From assembly GCA_020205615.1 (NCBI GenBank), contig JAINUW010000095.1, positions 1-64,000 on the forward strand: a DNA stretch of 64,000 nucleotides, written 5' to 3'. The notes below the pieces were generated by a model that was given only the letters and a program-made list of their open reading frames with translations, had not been told where the DNA came from and did no database searches. Position 1 is the first letter of the stretch, and every line of letters begins with the position of its first letter. Origin of the DNA: Panax quinquefolius. Lineage: Eukaryota > Streptophyta > Magnoliopsida > Apiales > Araliaceae. The translations under genes were made by a program, and so were the position numbers. This document shows, piece after piece, positions 24,031 to 36,708 of the stretch.

Positions 24031-24714
24031 GACTCTTAGATGATGACATATACGGGCCCCCATAAAATAATCAAACTTACCACAAACGTCTCATACAGTA
24101 AGACTCTTTATATACATCAAAGATTAAATAAATATTACCACAAATCATTTTATTTTTAATCAACACGTATTTAATCTTTCAACAATTATTAATTATTTAT
24201 AACTTGTCATCTTAATTAATAATTTAATACTATAACATATTATCTGATGATAATCTTTGTGACAATAATTGAATCAATAATATAAGAGATATGATCAAAG
24301 AAGAATCATGTAGTAATAATTGAGCATACCGAAAGTGACTTCTCACGTAAAGCATCAATAATCAATATCGTGTGCTACTATACAACTACGCCAGACACTT
24401 TACTTTTTTTACTACGGGTAGTTTAATGAGTTTTAATTTAACACCTCTGCCGTTATTTTTATAGAAAATAATTTTGTCGTTTTCTAACTACGACAATACT
24501 TCCATTAATGGGGTCCACGATGATTGAGTCGTAGTACGAATATTCCCGATAAAAGAATATTCCCCACCAAACGAATATTTTATAACAACTTGCTTACTTT
24601 GCAAAATTTATAAATATTACCCACAACTATAACATTATATCAAATTTATTCCATAATATTCAAAAATAATATTTATAGAAAAGTCATCTTTATTTATAAA
24701 AGTCGGGTCTTACA

Positions 24715-25312
24715 ACCTCCCTTCTTATGAAATTTAGCCCTCGAAATTAGAAGGTACGTACTGATATGATAAAGAGGTGAGGATACCTTGAATACCTTTA
24801 TCGTTAAAAATATTAAATTCCTAATCCTACCAAAGATATTCATTAACAATTCAATATTGCCAAAGATATTGTAAAACCAATAATCGACATTAATAGTATC
24901 ACGACATTTAATTATCCATGCACTACGGCCAAAGATAATCGTGTTTTCAATACTGATTATGATTATACTGAACAAAGTCATAATTACCAAGTCTATCAAT
25001 GCACGTCCAAAGATGACTTTTTTACTACATCCATGAATAATATTTTCATTTGAGACTCATTTCAATAATTAATCCATATCATCGAATGTCGCACTACGTG
25101 CCAAGGATATTCATTAGATTCAACCATTTAATTATCCACGACACTACGGCCAAAGATAATGGTATTCCACGACGACAAATTATCCATGACACTACGCCAA
25201 AGATAATCGTGTTTTCAATTACGGTTATGATTATACCGAACAATCCATGGTCATAATCATACCAAGTCATCTAATCATACCAAGTAAAGGATAAATATTA
25301 ATCAATGCATTA
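24715..25312 (-). mobile_element. Family C unit 1, 3' internal part
   Basis: On the minus strand a purine-rich tract (24715-24727, AAGAAGGGAGG) precedes LTR L1. Next inward comes the end of pol (AATTTCGAGG...), then non-coding DNA with repeats of the CACTAxxxGCCAAAGATAATCGTG type. It matches 39940-40710 of unit 2. The remainder of unit 1 lies at 35400-37294, beyond the nested D1. Confidence 0.75.
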
Positions 25313-27967
25313 TGTGATAATTTATCAAAATTAGGTATACATCACCCATCTCGGTATAATACTTACATGGTATGTAATTTAAAACAACTTATTAACATAA
25401 CGCTGGTGTAATAATACGATATAAATCGTGAGTTTAAATACAAATATCGCCTACTAGATATTATACAAACTCAAAAAAAGTCCTCATTACAATTATTATC
25501 ACACTATTTTACGTAATAGTGAGGACTACTAATGCTATCTTCAGACCATCACTCGCTTCCGACTCGCCCCAAATTATATTATCATTTCAAGAGAATAAAG
25601 TGAAAGAAAAGGTGAGCTCAACTAGCCCAAGAAGAAATATTATGACTAAGATAATGCGTAATAAATTATCAATAGTCTTCAATAATGTTAAACCGATAAA
25701 ATACAATAGATAAACCAGTTTAATCTAGTTGAATATGTAATCCATTAAAAGAGTCAAGTAGAAAATAAAGTCTACTATCTTTTAGGTTTTAAAAGGTTTT
25801 TCATCATCGTTTTATAGCCGAGACTCAACTTTTAATAAATATTTCACATCATCGAATCACCCTCGCACTACGGCCAAGGATATTCTTTAAGATCACGACC
25901 ACAATTATTCATGCACTCACGGGCCAAGAATATTTGTGTATTCATTAATGGTCATGATCATGCCAACAATCGGCCCATCAATGCACTACTACTAATCGAG
26001 GATTTTTATCACATCATTTGTAACATTACTACCATGATTACAATCAATAGTCTCGGTCATAATCATACCAAGTCCATCTATGCACTATGTGCCATGTATT
26101 GACTTTCAAAAAATATATAAATACGAGGATGATGACAATGATATAAGAATTCAATAAAACAAGTTCAAGAATTATTTTATCCAGAATTATTAACGCCCAA
26201 ATTGTCAACATGACATTGCTTTTGTAGAGTAAAATTCAAGAATGATCAAGAATATTTCCATGAAAAGATATCTGGATGAAACGCAAATATCAAGGATATT
26301 CTACTAATTTCATGGAGTATAGAAGTCAAAGTTTTAACCAACTGGGTATAATAAAGAATGGAATAACAAAAGAAATCACCATGCACGCGATAGATCATGC
26401 ATGCAGTTATTCCAATGTAATAATAAATAACGTAACCAGTCGTGAAATTCACACCCATGTGATGTTCCAATGTAATAATAAAGATGGAACTGCATCAGGA
26501 TGTAAAACACATGACATAGGATATTCCAAATGTAATAATAAAGACGGAACCAGTCCTGTAAAAACACATGCATGTGATGTTCCAACAGTAATAATAATAA
26601 AGATTTTAACCAGTCCGGTAAAACACACATGCATGTGATGTTCCAAATGTAATAATAATAAAGATTTTAACCTGTGTCCTGTAAAACACATGCATGTGAT
26701 GTTCCAAATGTAATAATAGAAGAATGTCACCAAGTATAGGTAAACCACTTATACAAAAGTTATTCCAATGTAATAATAAGCAATGGAATAACAACAGCTT
26801 CTCTTCATGAATAAGAAAGAATAACACCCTTACATTTGGTAGGAGATTGAATATCGCAGAAGCAGAAGAACAAAATACTCTTCTTCTTTTCTCTTATTCT
26901 CTCTATACTTTTCTCTCTATAGCTTGAATGAATTCGTGAAAATAATGAAGCCCTCAGCCTCTATTTATAGAAGATTTCTAGCTTAGCTTAGCACCGCCGT
27001 GAAAAGGCAAGTGGCTCGATTTAATCGGGTTGACGCCAGAATGTGAAACGACAAGTGGTTCGATCACTCAGAATGTGAAACGACAAGTGGTTCGACGTCT
27101 GTAAAGGTAATTACTATTAACGAAGGTAAAAATACTATCGACGAAGGTAAATACTATTCACAAGGGTAATTACTATCGATTTAAGGTAATTACTATCGAT
27201 TTAAGGTAAATACTATTCACAAGGGTAATTACTATCGATTTAAGGTAATTACTATCGATTTAAGGTAAATACTATTCACAAGGGTAATTACTATCGACGA
27301 AGGTAATTACTATCGACGAAGGTAAATACTATCGATGAAGAGACTCTTAGATGATGACATACGAGCCCCCATAAAATAATCAAACTTACCACAAATCATT
27401 TTTTTTTTCATCAACACATATTTAATCTTTCAACAATTATTAATCATTTATAACTTGTCGCCTCAATTATTGATTTAATACTATAACATATTATATGTGA
27501 TGATAATGCGTGACAATAATTGAATCAATAATATAAGAGATATGATGCAAAGAATTATCAGAAAGTAATAATTGAGCATATTTGAGTGACTTCTCACGTG
27601 AAGCATCAATAATCAATACCGTGTGCTACTACGCAACCACGCCAGACATCGCATTTTTTACCACCGGGTAGTTCAACAGCTTTTAACAGTAACACCTCCG
27701 CCGTTATTTTTATAAAATATTTTTGTCGTTTTCTCAATCCGAATAATAATTCTATTGTGGGGGTCCACCAATGATTGAGCCATTGTATTTAATATTCCCT
27801 AACAAAAAGAATATTCCCACCAAACTAATATTTTATAACAACTGCATACTTTGCAAAATTTATAAATATTACCCACAACTATAACATTATATCAAATTTA
27901 TTCCATAATATTCAAAAATAATATTTATAGAAAAATTCATCTTTATTTATAAAAGTCGGGTCTTACA
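25313..27967 (-). repeat. L2, 3' LTR of D1
   Basis: The left end is TGTGATAATTTATCAAAATTA (usually TGTGACGCCCCAAAATTA), so it is altered. The right end is GTCGGGTCTTACA. Carries the 62-bp array (26400-26770), TATA (26962-26969) and GGTAATTACTATC repeats (27100-27345). Confidence 0.88.
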
Positions 27968-27980
27968 ACCTCCCTTCTTA
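27968..27980 (-). other. Polypurine tract of D1
   Basis: Reads TAAGAAGGGAGGT on the minus strand immediately before the LTR start TGTAAGACCC. Confidence 0.8.
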
Positions 27981-27989
27981 TGAAATTTC

Positions 27990-28330
27990 GCCTCGAAATT
28001 AGGGTACGCGACTGGTATGTCAAGAGGTAAGGATACCTTGATTTCATTTCGATTCTAACTCCCAAGTCATTTCCTCAACATCGTGGTTCCTCCACAAAAC
28101 TTTCGACTTGAGGTATAACCTCGAGCGTAGAATATGTTCCTTCTTATCCAAAATTTGAACAGAACCTCTTCATACGCCAAATCTTCCGCTATTTCGTCCT
28201 GGTTCTAACTCAATAATATGGTTCGGGTCTTTCACATATTTACGTAACATAGATATGTGAAAAACGTTATGAACACGAGACATATTTGGCAGTAAAGTTT
28301 AGTCTATAGGCCACGCTCCTACTCGATCGA
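27990..28330 (-). pseudogene. D1 integrase C terminus with chromodomain-like end
   Basis: Minus-strand fragments RVHNVFHISMLRKYVKDP, QILDKKEH and VLWRNHDVEEMTWELES are the usual C-terminal end of chromovirus-type gypsy pol; the VLWRNH..E.TWE element resembles a chromodomain core. It would help direct integration. Frames shift at least three times. The coding end lies close to the PPT, as in element E (49150-49560). Confidence 0.78.
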
Positions 28331-28333
28331 GGA

Positions 28334-29160
28334 TTAAAATGGACCGATGAATCGAGGGTTAAGTTTTCCTCTCTTTCCAAATCTTGTAACTCCTTTCCAT
28401 GGAGCAACTCTTAACAACACACGATCTCCTATATCGAATTCCACGCCCTTTCGATGAAGATCAAGATAACTCTTTTGTCGATTTTGTGAGGTTTTTATAC
28501 GCTGTCGGATCGTTTGAATTTTTCCGTAGTCATACGCATCAACTCCCGGTCCCAACAACGCGTTGTTTCACCCACCTCATCCCAAAGATAATCGAGAACA
28601 ACACTTTCTTCCATACAACGCTCGAATGGAGCCATGCCAATACTTGCTTGATAATCGTTGTTGTAGGAAAACTCCACCAATGGTAAGAACTTGTCCCAAC
28701 TCCCCTTGAAATCAAGGACACAGTAGTCTTAATAGATCTTCAAGAGTTTGAATAGTCCTCTCCGATCGTCCGTCCGTCTCGAGGATGATATGCCGAAGCT
28801 AAATCGTAAGTCTGTGCTCATAGCTTTTTGCAAACTAACCCAAAATCGTGAAGTGAATCTTGGGTCTCGATCGTAAACTATGGATACCGCAGATACCATG
28901 CGCCTTACAATCTCGTTTATGTACATACGAGCAAGACGCTCAAGTGTATAAGTTTCTCGTGACGGCAGAAGAAATGAGCAGACTTGGTCAACCTATCAAC
29001 AATGACCCAAATCGCATCAATGCCTTGAGAAACCTTAGGAAGACCCCAGAACTAAATCCATGGTAATGTGCTCCCACTTCCATTCGGAATTTCAAGTGGT
29101 TGCAATGGACCTTTTGGTACTTGATGCTCCGCTTAACTCGTTGACAAGTTAGACACCTCT
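28334..29160 (-). pseudogene. D1 integrase core remnant
   Basis: Recognisable pieces on the minus strand are SIVYDRDPRFTSRFW (second Asp of the DDE triad), MSTDLRFS, EFSYNNDYQASIGMAPFE and FDIGDRVLLRVAPWKG. The region that should carry the catalytic Glu (usually HPQTDGQSER) is garbled by frameshift near 28770. This is the DNA-strand-transfer domain of the element. Confidence 0.85.
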
Positions 29161-29352
29161 GAGATAAACAAATACGCTATCTCTCTCTTCATATTGCTCC
29201 ACCAAAATGTATGATTTAATATCATGATACATTTTGGTACTCCTGTGATGGATTGCAAATGGTGTGTTGTGTGCCTCCATCATGATATTATACTTTAAAT
29301 CGTGGTCGTTAGAACACAAAGTCCGGAGTTGACTCAAGTATTCCTTCTTCAT
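29149..29352 (-). pseudogene. D1 integrase zinc-binding region
   Basis: EAHNTPFAIHHRSTKMYHDI matches the HHCC region of gypsy integrase (H-TPYSIHPGSTKMY is usual). The His pair is present, but the CxxC that should follow is lost to a frameshift. Confidence 0.8.
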
Positions 29353-29476
29353 CGATTCTTGCTTCCTAAGATAGCACCTTCTTGCACTTTCTTCCTCATA
29401 CGATCACCCCAGTCCAGAGCTCGAGCGCCTTTAACTTTATCAATTAAAGTCGGTTCTACTCAGATACTCGCTATCA

Positions 29477-29930
29477 TCACACGCGTCCCCGAGTCTTTAA
29501 CTCTATCTCCATCCTTTGCAAGTCACACAAAATGGGCTGCGTTGACAATATCGCACTCAGATTTGCATATGATTTTCTACTCAACGCGCCGCCTACCACG
29601 CTCGCTTTTCCAGGATGGTATTGGATGGTATGATCATAATCTTTCATCAGTTCAAGCCAACGTCGTTGTCGCATGTTGAGTTCCTTTGAGTGAAGAAATA
29701 TTTGAGGCTTTTTATGATCCGTAAAGATCTCCACTTTCTCCCCATACAAGTAATGCCTCCAAATTTTAAGTAAGAAGATAACAACCGCTAACTCTAGATC
29801 ATGAGTAGGATAATTCCTCTCATATTCTTTGAGTTGTCGCGAGGCATAGGCTATTACTTTTCCATGTTGCATGAGAACACATCCCAACCCTTTGCTCAAG
29901 CATCATCAGAGATGACAAATCCCTCCGAGC
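29477..29930 (-). pseudogene. D1 RNase H domain
   Basis: [32 protein letters not shown] and VEIFTDHK give the catalytic Glu and Asp context. The final DALSR box reads GALSRKS, so the last catalytic Asp is replaced by Gly in this reading. This is the most continuous coding stretch left in the element (about 140 codons). It removes the RNA strand after reverse transcription. Confidence 0.87.
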
Positions 29931-29989
29931 CGATGGTATTGTCGTAACAAAATAAATAAGTCTCTCTCGAGTTCTTGAAAACTCTTCTC

Positions 29990-30980
29990 ACATTCTTCGC
30001 TCCAACCGAACTTTGTATCTTTCCGAGTCACCGAAATAATGGAATAGCGATTCGAGAAAATCCTTCCACGAATCTCCGATAATAACCAAGCCTAAACCGA
30101 GAAAGCTACGATTTCTGGCCATCGATTTAGGTTGTTCCCACTTTGAATAGCTTCAATCTTTGCTTTGGGTCAATGATATTCCATGACTTGATACCACGTG
30201 CCCAAGGAATGCTACTTCTTCAAGCCGTAACTCGCATTTCTTCAACTTGGCATAAAGCTTATATTCACGAAGCTTTTGGAGTGTCACCTCAAGTGTTGCT
30301 TTCACGATCTTCACGGCTTTTGGAATAAATAAGGATGTCATCAATAAAGACGACCACAAAGTGATCTAAATATTCTTGAATACTCGGTTCATCATATCCA
30401 TGAAGGCAAGTAGGAGCATTAGTCAATCCAAAGGACATGACTAGGAATTCATAATGCCCGCATCGAAGTTCGAAAAGCCGCCTTTCGAATGTCACGGTTC
30501 TAATCTTCAATTGGTGATATCCTAACGAAGATCAATCTTTGAAAAGAATTTGGCTCCTTGTAAACCGGGTCAAACAGTCATCAATACGCGGCAATGGATA
30601 CCTATTTTTGATGGTGACGTGATTCAACTCCCGATAATCAATACAAAGTCGCGATACTCCCATCTTTTTCTTCTTCATTTAATGTAACAGAGCACCCCAA
30701 GGAGAAGTACTAGGACTAATAAAGCCAATGTCTAACAATTTCGCAGTTGGGTCTTTAACTCAAGTTCAATAGAGCTATTCGACATGGGGCTTTGGAAATA
30801 GGTTTTCACCGGGTTCAAGGTCGATACAAAATTCAATTTCACGCCTGGGGTAGGCCAGAAGTTCTTCTGGGAATACGTCAGAAATTTATTAACAATAGGA
30901 ATATCGCTTAAAACCGATTTATTTTTATTTAAATCGTGATATGAGCTAAGAAAGCTCGACATCCGCTTTTTCAATAAACG
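29990..30980 (-). pseudogene. D1 reverse transcriptase domain
   Basis: From the N-terminal side: DIPIVNKFLTYS (decayed VV-EFPDVFPE region), then GHYEFLVMSFGLTNAPT, then FVVVFIDDILIYSKS with the intact FIDD catalytic pair, then KLKKCELRLEEVAFLGHVVS. Motifs are in the right order but lie in different frames. Close relatives in family C keep only the first part, and element E only the segment to YRMAPIEL. Confidence 0.88.
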
Positions 30981-31199
30981 AATAGCTTTATGGCTTGAGA
31001 TGACCGTGATTGATTTTAATGGTTTGGTCGTTTGAATTCAAGATAATAGGTTGATTAGGAATATGAAAGCTAACAACCTTACTTAAAACAATCAATTTTT
31101 GCATGATAAGTAGTTAACTAATCAATCCCTAGAATCACGCCAAATGCAAGTATTTTTAATGAAATAAGATCGATGTGTAATGAGGGTACCGATTTGAAC

Positions 31200-31455
31200 C
31201 AAACAAGACTTATAAACAAAGTGGATGTAATGAAGGTTTCTCCCAACGGAGTTTCCACGATAAGTCAAAGTCTAATTTCTCCTGAGTCAAATTTAATCGA
31301 TGAGCGCAAGTAGGAGAAATAAAAGAATGGGTAGAACCCAGATCAAATAAAGTATAGACTTCATTAGAGTTTATGATAAGCTTACCCGTGATGACCTCAT
31401 TCGGATTCCTTGCTTTTTGGGAGGTCACAACAAATGCTCTCCCTTGCACCAACGG
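31200..31455 (-). pseudogene. D1 aspartic protease
   Basis: Retropepsin region VYTLFDLGSTHSFISPTCAH, followed by LNLTQEKLDFDL. The active-site triplet DTG reads DLG here, which would impair catalysis if real. It would process the Gag-Pol precursor. Confidence 0.83.
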
Positions 31456-31479
31456 CTTTGAATTTTCGGGATGGCCTTT

Positions 31480-31665
31480 GGTGCCTCCATCCTAATTGAA
31501 TTTGTCTTCTAGAACGACAAAATCGAGCTAAGTGACCTTCTCTTCCACAATTATAACACGCTTTGATGGCATGACGCAGCTTTGATCGATGTGTCCCTCT
31601 CCTCCGCATTTGAAGCATATGATAGGTGGTCTTTCTCCTTCCTTAACAACGGGTGCCGGCCGACG
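31480..31665 (-). pseudogene. D1 gag nucleocapsid with two CCHC zinc knuckles
   Basis: Two adjacent knuckles, CFKCGGEGHIDQSC and CYNCGREGHLARFC, both fit Cx2Cx4Hx4C and bind packaged RNA in this family. They fall in different frames because of an indel between them. Element E keeps decayed versions of both at about 47660-47800. Confidence 0.87.
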
Positions 31666-32610
31666 TCTTTCCATCATTGTTGAATCTCCTTTCTTGAAAT
31701 GTCCATTCTTATTATTTTGGCCTCGATTACCACCAAGTGGTTACCATATCCGCCCGTTGATTCCTCCACGCTTGTTGTCACCGCCGACGACTATTCTCAT
31801 TGGTATTATAATTTTGCTTACCGCTTTCTTTTAGTCAGGTTGACTCATTATCGCACTCCACTAATCGAGCCCTATTTACAACATCCGAATATAAACACGC
31901 TTTATGAGAAATAAGATGTCGACGATCTCCCGCTTCAAACCTCTTAAAACATTCGCCATTCTCTCTTCATTATCCACCAAGTGGGGACGAAACCGTGATA
32001 ACTCCGCAAATTTTGCCTCAGATCGCGACACTGGCCATATTGTTTTGTTCCAACTTGATAAACTCCACCTCCTTCATGTGGCTAATACTTTCAGAAAGTA
32101 TTTGTCGTTGAATGTACCCCGAACTTCTCCCAAGATATCTTCAAGACATATTGGTCGAGTACGCTTTTACCGATTCCCACCAAGAATCCGCCTCCGCGCA
32201 AATAACATAAAGGCGTAAGGGAACCTTTTGCTTCCTGAGCATCCCAAGACATCAAATATCTTGGTAATCTGCTTTATCCATGCTTCCGCGTAAGTGGTTT
32301 TGCTCTCCTTAAACTCCCGGTGGTCCCAGCTCCTTAAATTGTTTTAAGTGACCACCGAGAGTTTTCCGTGTTTCCACCCCACGCTTTGGACAGAGTCGCC
32401 TCACATTGTCAGATAAATTGCATAAAGCCTCCGAACATTTGATCATTCGTCATTTGGTCGGTGTTGTTGTTTGCATGAGGATTGTCGCCCTCGATGCACA
32501 TTATCCTCGATTATTGATATGTGGTGAATCAACAATCGCCTCGCGCTCCATTGCTATTCTCAACATTCTCGATGTCATTTTCAGACATCGCCACAAAACA
32601 AAAGGTTAAT
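31660..32610 (-). pseudogene. D1 gag capsid region remnant
   Basis: A minus-strand start MSENDIENVENSN lies near 32590. Downstream pieces such as MFGGFMQ and HEGGGVYQVG, and the retrotransposon-gag-like block, can be followed only by changing frame repeatedly. The stretch lies between leader and knuckles, and its order agrees with gag 46880-47400 of element E. Confidence 0.65.
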
Positions 32611-32744
32611 TGACATGTAACAAATTATCCCTATCTTCCCACCAACCAATAAAATATCACATAAACTTAGTAGGTCATACTAACAAGGTATTCCCTGCTC
32701 TCCCTCCTAGTACTATTCTCACATCTTAGCTGTGGATCATATCC

Positions 32745-32761
32745 CTAAGCTCGATATCAAC
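32745..32761 (-). other. Primer binding site of D1
   Basis: On the minus strand TTGATATCGAGCTTAGGG follows the LTR. The consensus across copies is TTGGTATCAGAGC, complementary to the 3' end of initiator-Met tRNA; CAG is reduced to CG. Confidence 0.72.
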
Positions 32762-35399
32762 CGTGACGCCCCAAAATTAGGTATACATCACCCATCTTGG
32801 TCGACACTACATGGTATGTAATTTAAAACAACTTATTAACATAACTGTCTGTGTATAATACGACATAAATCGTGAGTTTAAATACAAATATCGCCTCACT
32901 AGATATTATACAAACTCAAACAAAAAGTCCTCATTATAATTATTATCACACTATTTTACGTAATAGTGAGGACTACTAATGCTATCTTCGGGACCATCAC
33001 TGCTTTCCGACTCGCCCCAAATTTATATTATCATTTCAAGAGAACAAGTTGAAAGAAAGGTGAGCTCAACTAGCTCAAAGAAGAAATATTATGACTAAGA
33101 TAATGCGTAATAAATTATCAATAGTCTTCAATAATGTTAAACCGATAAAATATAATAGATAAACCAGTTTAACTGCAATGAATATGCAATCCATTAAAAG
33201 AGTCAAGTAGAAAATAAAGTCTACTATCTTTTAGGTTTTAAAAGGTTTTTCATCACCGTTTATAGCTGAGACTCAGCTTTTAATAAATATTCCACATCAT
33301 CGAATCACCCCGCACTACGGCCAAGGATATTCTTTAGTATCACGACCACAATTATTCATGCACTACGCCAAGAATATTTGTGTATTCATTAATGGTCATG
33401 ATCATGCCAACAATCGTCCATCAATGCACTACTACTAATCGAGGATTTTTATCACATCATTTGTAACATTACTACCATGATTACAATCAATAGTCTCTGG
33501 TCATAATCATACCAAGTCCATCTATGCACTATGTGCCATGTATGACTTTCAAAAAAAAATATAAACATGAGGATGATGACAATGATATAAGAATTCAATA
33601 AAACAAGTTCAAGAATTATTTTATCCAGGAATTATTAACGCCCAAATTGTCAACATGATACTGTTTTGTAGAGTAAAATTCAAGAATGATCAGAAGAATA
33701 TTTCCATGAAAAGATACTGGATGAAACGCAAATATCAAGGATATTCTACTAATTTCATGGAGTATAGAAGTCAAAGTTTTAACCAACTGGGTATAATAAA
33801 GAATGGAATAACAAAAGAAATCACCATGCATGCGATAGATCGCACAGACAGGTTATTCCAACAGAATAATAAATAACAGAACCGTGTCGTGAAATTCACA
33901 CCGCATGTGATGTTCCAATGTAATAATAAAGATGGAACCAGATCCATGTAAAACACATGATATAGATATTCCAATGTAATAATAAAGACGCGGAACCAGT
34001 CCGCAAAACACATGCATGTGATGTTCCAATGTAATAATAAAGAGCGGAACCAGTCCTGTAAAACACACGCACAGGATGTTCCAATGAATAATAATAAAGA
34101 CGGAACCGTGTGTCCGTAAAACACATGCATGTGATGTTCCAATGTAATAATAGAAGAATGTCACCAAGTATAGGGTAAACCACTTATACAAAAGTTATTC
34201 CAATGTAATAATAAGCAATGGAATAACAACAGCTTCTTCTTCATAAATAAGAAAGAATAACACCCCTTACATTTGGTAGGAGATTGAATAATCGCAGCAG
34301 CAGAAGAACAAAATACTCTTCTTCTTTCTCTTATTCTCTCTATACTTTCTCTCTATAGCTTGAATGAATTCGTGAAAATAATGAAGCCCCAGGCCTCTAT
34401 TTATAGAAGATTTTAGCTTAGCACCTTTTCTTAGTATGAAAAGGCAAGTGGCTCGATTTAATCGGTTTGACGCTTCGTAATGTGAAACGACAAGTGGTTC
34501 GACACTGTAATGTGAAATGACAAGTGGTTCGACGTCCGGTAAAGGTAATTACTATTAACGAAGGTAAATACTATCGATCGAAGGTAAATACTATTCACAA
34601 GGGTAATTACTATCGACGTAAGGTAATTACTATCGATTAAGGAAGGTAAATACTATTCACAAGGGTAATTACTATCGATGAAGGTAATTACTTATCGACG
34701 AAGGTAAATACTATTCACAAGGGTAATTACTATCGATTTAAAGGTAATTACTATTGACGAAGGTAAATACTATTGATGAAGAGACTCTTAGATGATTACA
34801 TATGAGCCCCCATAAAAAAATCAAACTTACCACAAATCATTTTTTTTTCATCAACACATATTTAATCTTTCAACAATTATTAATCATTTATAACTTGTCG
34901 CCTCAATTATTGATTTAATACTATAACATATTATATGTATGATATCGTGACAATAATTGAATCAATAATATAAGAGATGATGCAAAGAATTATCGTCAGA
35001 GTAATAATCGAGTATACCGAGTGACTTCTCATAAGCATCAATAATCAATACCGAAAAGTGCTACTACGCAACTACGCCAGACATCGCATTTTTACCACCG
35101 GTAGTTCAACAGCTTTAATTAAGAATACCTCCGCCGTTATTTTTTTATAAAATATTTTTGTCGCTTTTTCAATCCGACAATAATCTATCTGTGGGTCCAC
35201 CAATGATTGAGCCATCATTTAATATTCCCTAACAAAAAGAATATTCCCCACCAAACTAATATTTTATAACAACTTGCATACTTTGCAAAATTTATAAATA
35301 TTACCCACAACTATAACATTATATCAAATTTATTCCATAATATTCAAAAATAATATTTATAGAAAAATTCATCTTTATTTATAAAAGTCGGGTCTTACA
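32762..35399 (-). repeat. L3, 5' LTR of D1
   Basis: Left end CGTGACGCCCCAAAATTAGG, right end GTCGGGTCTTACA. TATA at 34398-34405, 62-bp array at 33850-34210, GGTAATTACTAT repeats at 34540-34780. Very similar to L2 apart from short indels. Confidence 0.9.
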
Positions 35400-36100
35400 A
35401 CTCAAAAATTCAAAATATAATAGGAGATATGGTAATTGAATTTCATGTTACATTTTTACCAAAATCGATTTTTCAACCCTTTGTGATTTCTAAGAAACTT
35501 TCATGTTTTCACATAATAACCAATATAACTCATCATAAAACTTACTAATACTTTATATACCCATGATTTTCATTAGTCCAATGCTTTTATTATGACTTTC
35601 ATCATAATCCTCGTAAATGATCCTTTTAGTTGAAGAAATATTTGAGGGTTTAAGAAATGGGTTTTTTATCTTTGGGGTCAATACAAAATTCGATTTCACG
35701 CTCTAGGGTAGGCTAGAAATCTTCAAGAATACGTCAAGAAATATATTAATGATAGAAATATCATCAAAAAATCGCTACTCTTATCCAAGACTTGGATAAG
35801 ACGTTACATTGATACCAACTGTGACTTCTATCCTTTAACCTAGATAAGCACCTCACAATGATACCTATCAACTTGTCATCATCATTCTGCCGCCGCCTAC
35901 TGAAGTAAAGTCCGGCTTTGCATTCCACAAGGAAGTCAACAACGAAAGGATGGGGCTCTTTACTTATGGCTTGATATAATGGTGATGAACTTTAGGGTTT
36001 AGTTACTTTGAATTAAGTATAACAGTTGGTTAGAATATGAAAGCTAACAACATTACAAAAAGAATAATGAGTAGTTAATCAATCGTTTTCAAAAATTACC

Positions 36101-36331
36101 TCAAAGGCAAGTATTTTCAAAGAGATAAGATCGACGAAGTAGCGTGAAAGTGTTTATTTGAAACAACAAGATTAATAAACATGTTGGAGGTAACGAAGGT
36201 TTCTCCCAACGAAGTTTGATAGATAAATCAAAGTCTAATTTTTTCCGAGTCAAATTTAAACATTGAAACACAACTAGGTAGAATAAAAGAGTGGGTAGAA
36301 CTTGTATTGAATAAAGTATAGACTTTCGCAA
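36101..36331 (-). pseudogene. Family C unit 1 protease remnant
   Basis: Contains LNLTRKKLDFDLSIKLRWEK, matching the D1 protease flank (EKLDFDLSWKLRWEK). The active-site triplet has been lost to a frameshift upstream. Confidence 0.65.
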
Positions 36332-36708
36332 TAATTTATAATTAATTTACCCGTAATCGCTTCGTTCGGGTTTTCTAAATAAACGCCTCGCTTAAATTAC
36401 AAAAGTTTGACTTTACTATAGGGTACATTCCACCCTTAAGTGCTTCTTCACATTTCGATCCATGATTTGAATCATTATTCTACGATCCATATCGAATTCG
36501 GGTTGACCGCTATGCATGTGACAGGTAATTAAATTCGATGTTGGGTTCTCCCAATTCTTCATCAAAAAGCAAAGTCCATTTCATCTATTTTGGCTTTATT
36601 GGATCGGACGTCTTTTTCTACACTATCAACGCGTTGTGCGACTTTTACCCATGCATCGCCTATTCTCCTTCGTTCGATTGTTTCTTCTTCAAATTTGATC
36701 TTTGATTT

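Larger units (their letters stand above)
22565..24714 (-). mobile_element. Gypsy LTR L1, part 2
   Basis: Continues L1 after copia A and ends GTCGGGTCTTACA, the inverted LTR start TGTAAGACCCGAC. It contains a tandem of about 62-bp units (23090-23400), an inverted TATA box (23707-23714) and a GAAGGTAATTACTATT minisatellite (23865-24030). Its right side abuts a purine-rich tract on the minus strand, so L1 acts as a 3' LTR. Confidence 0.88.
25313..35399 (-). mobile_element. Ty3/gypsy retrotransposon D1 (chromovirus-like), longest element of the C/D LTR family
   Basis: Minus-strand element with LTRs 25313-27967 (3') and 32762-35399 (5'), a PBS next to the 5' LTR, a PPT next to the 3' LTR, and all internal domains in gypsy order: gag with two zinc knuckles, PR, RT, RNase H, IN, and a chromodomain-like end. 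The two LTRs are very similar. All reading frames are broken by short indels. The flanks CATTA (25308-25312) and ACTCA (35400-35404) do not match, so no target duplication is seen. It lies within unit 1 of the C array, where about 0.9 kb of unit sequence present in unit 2 is missing. Confidence 0.88.
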
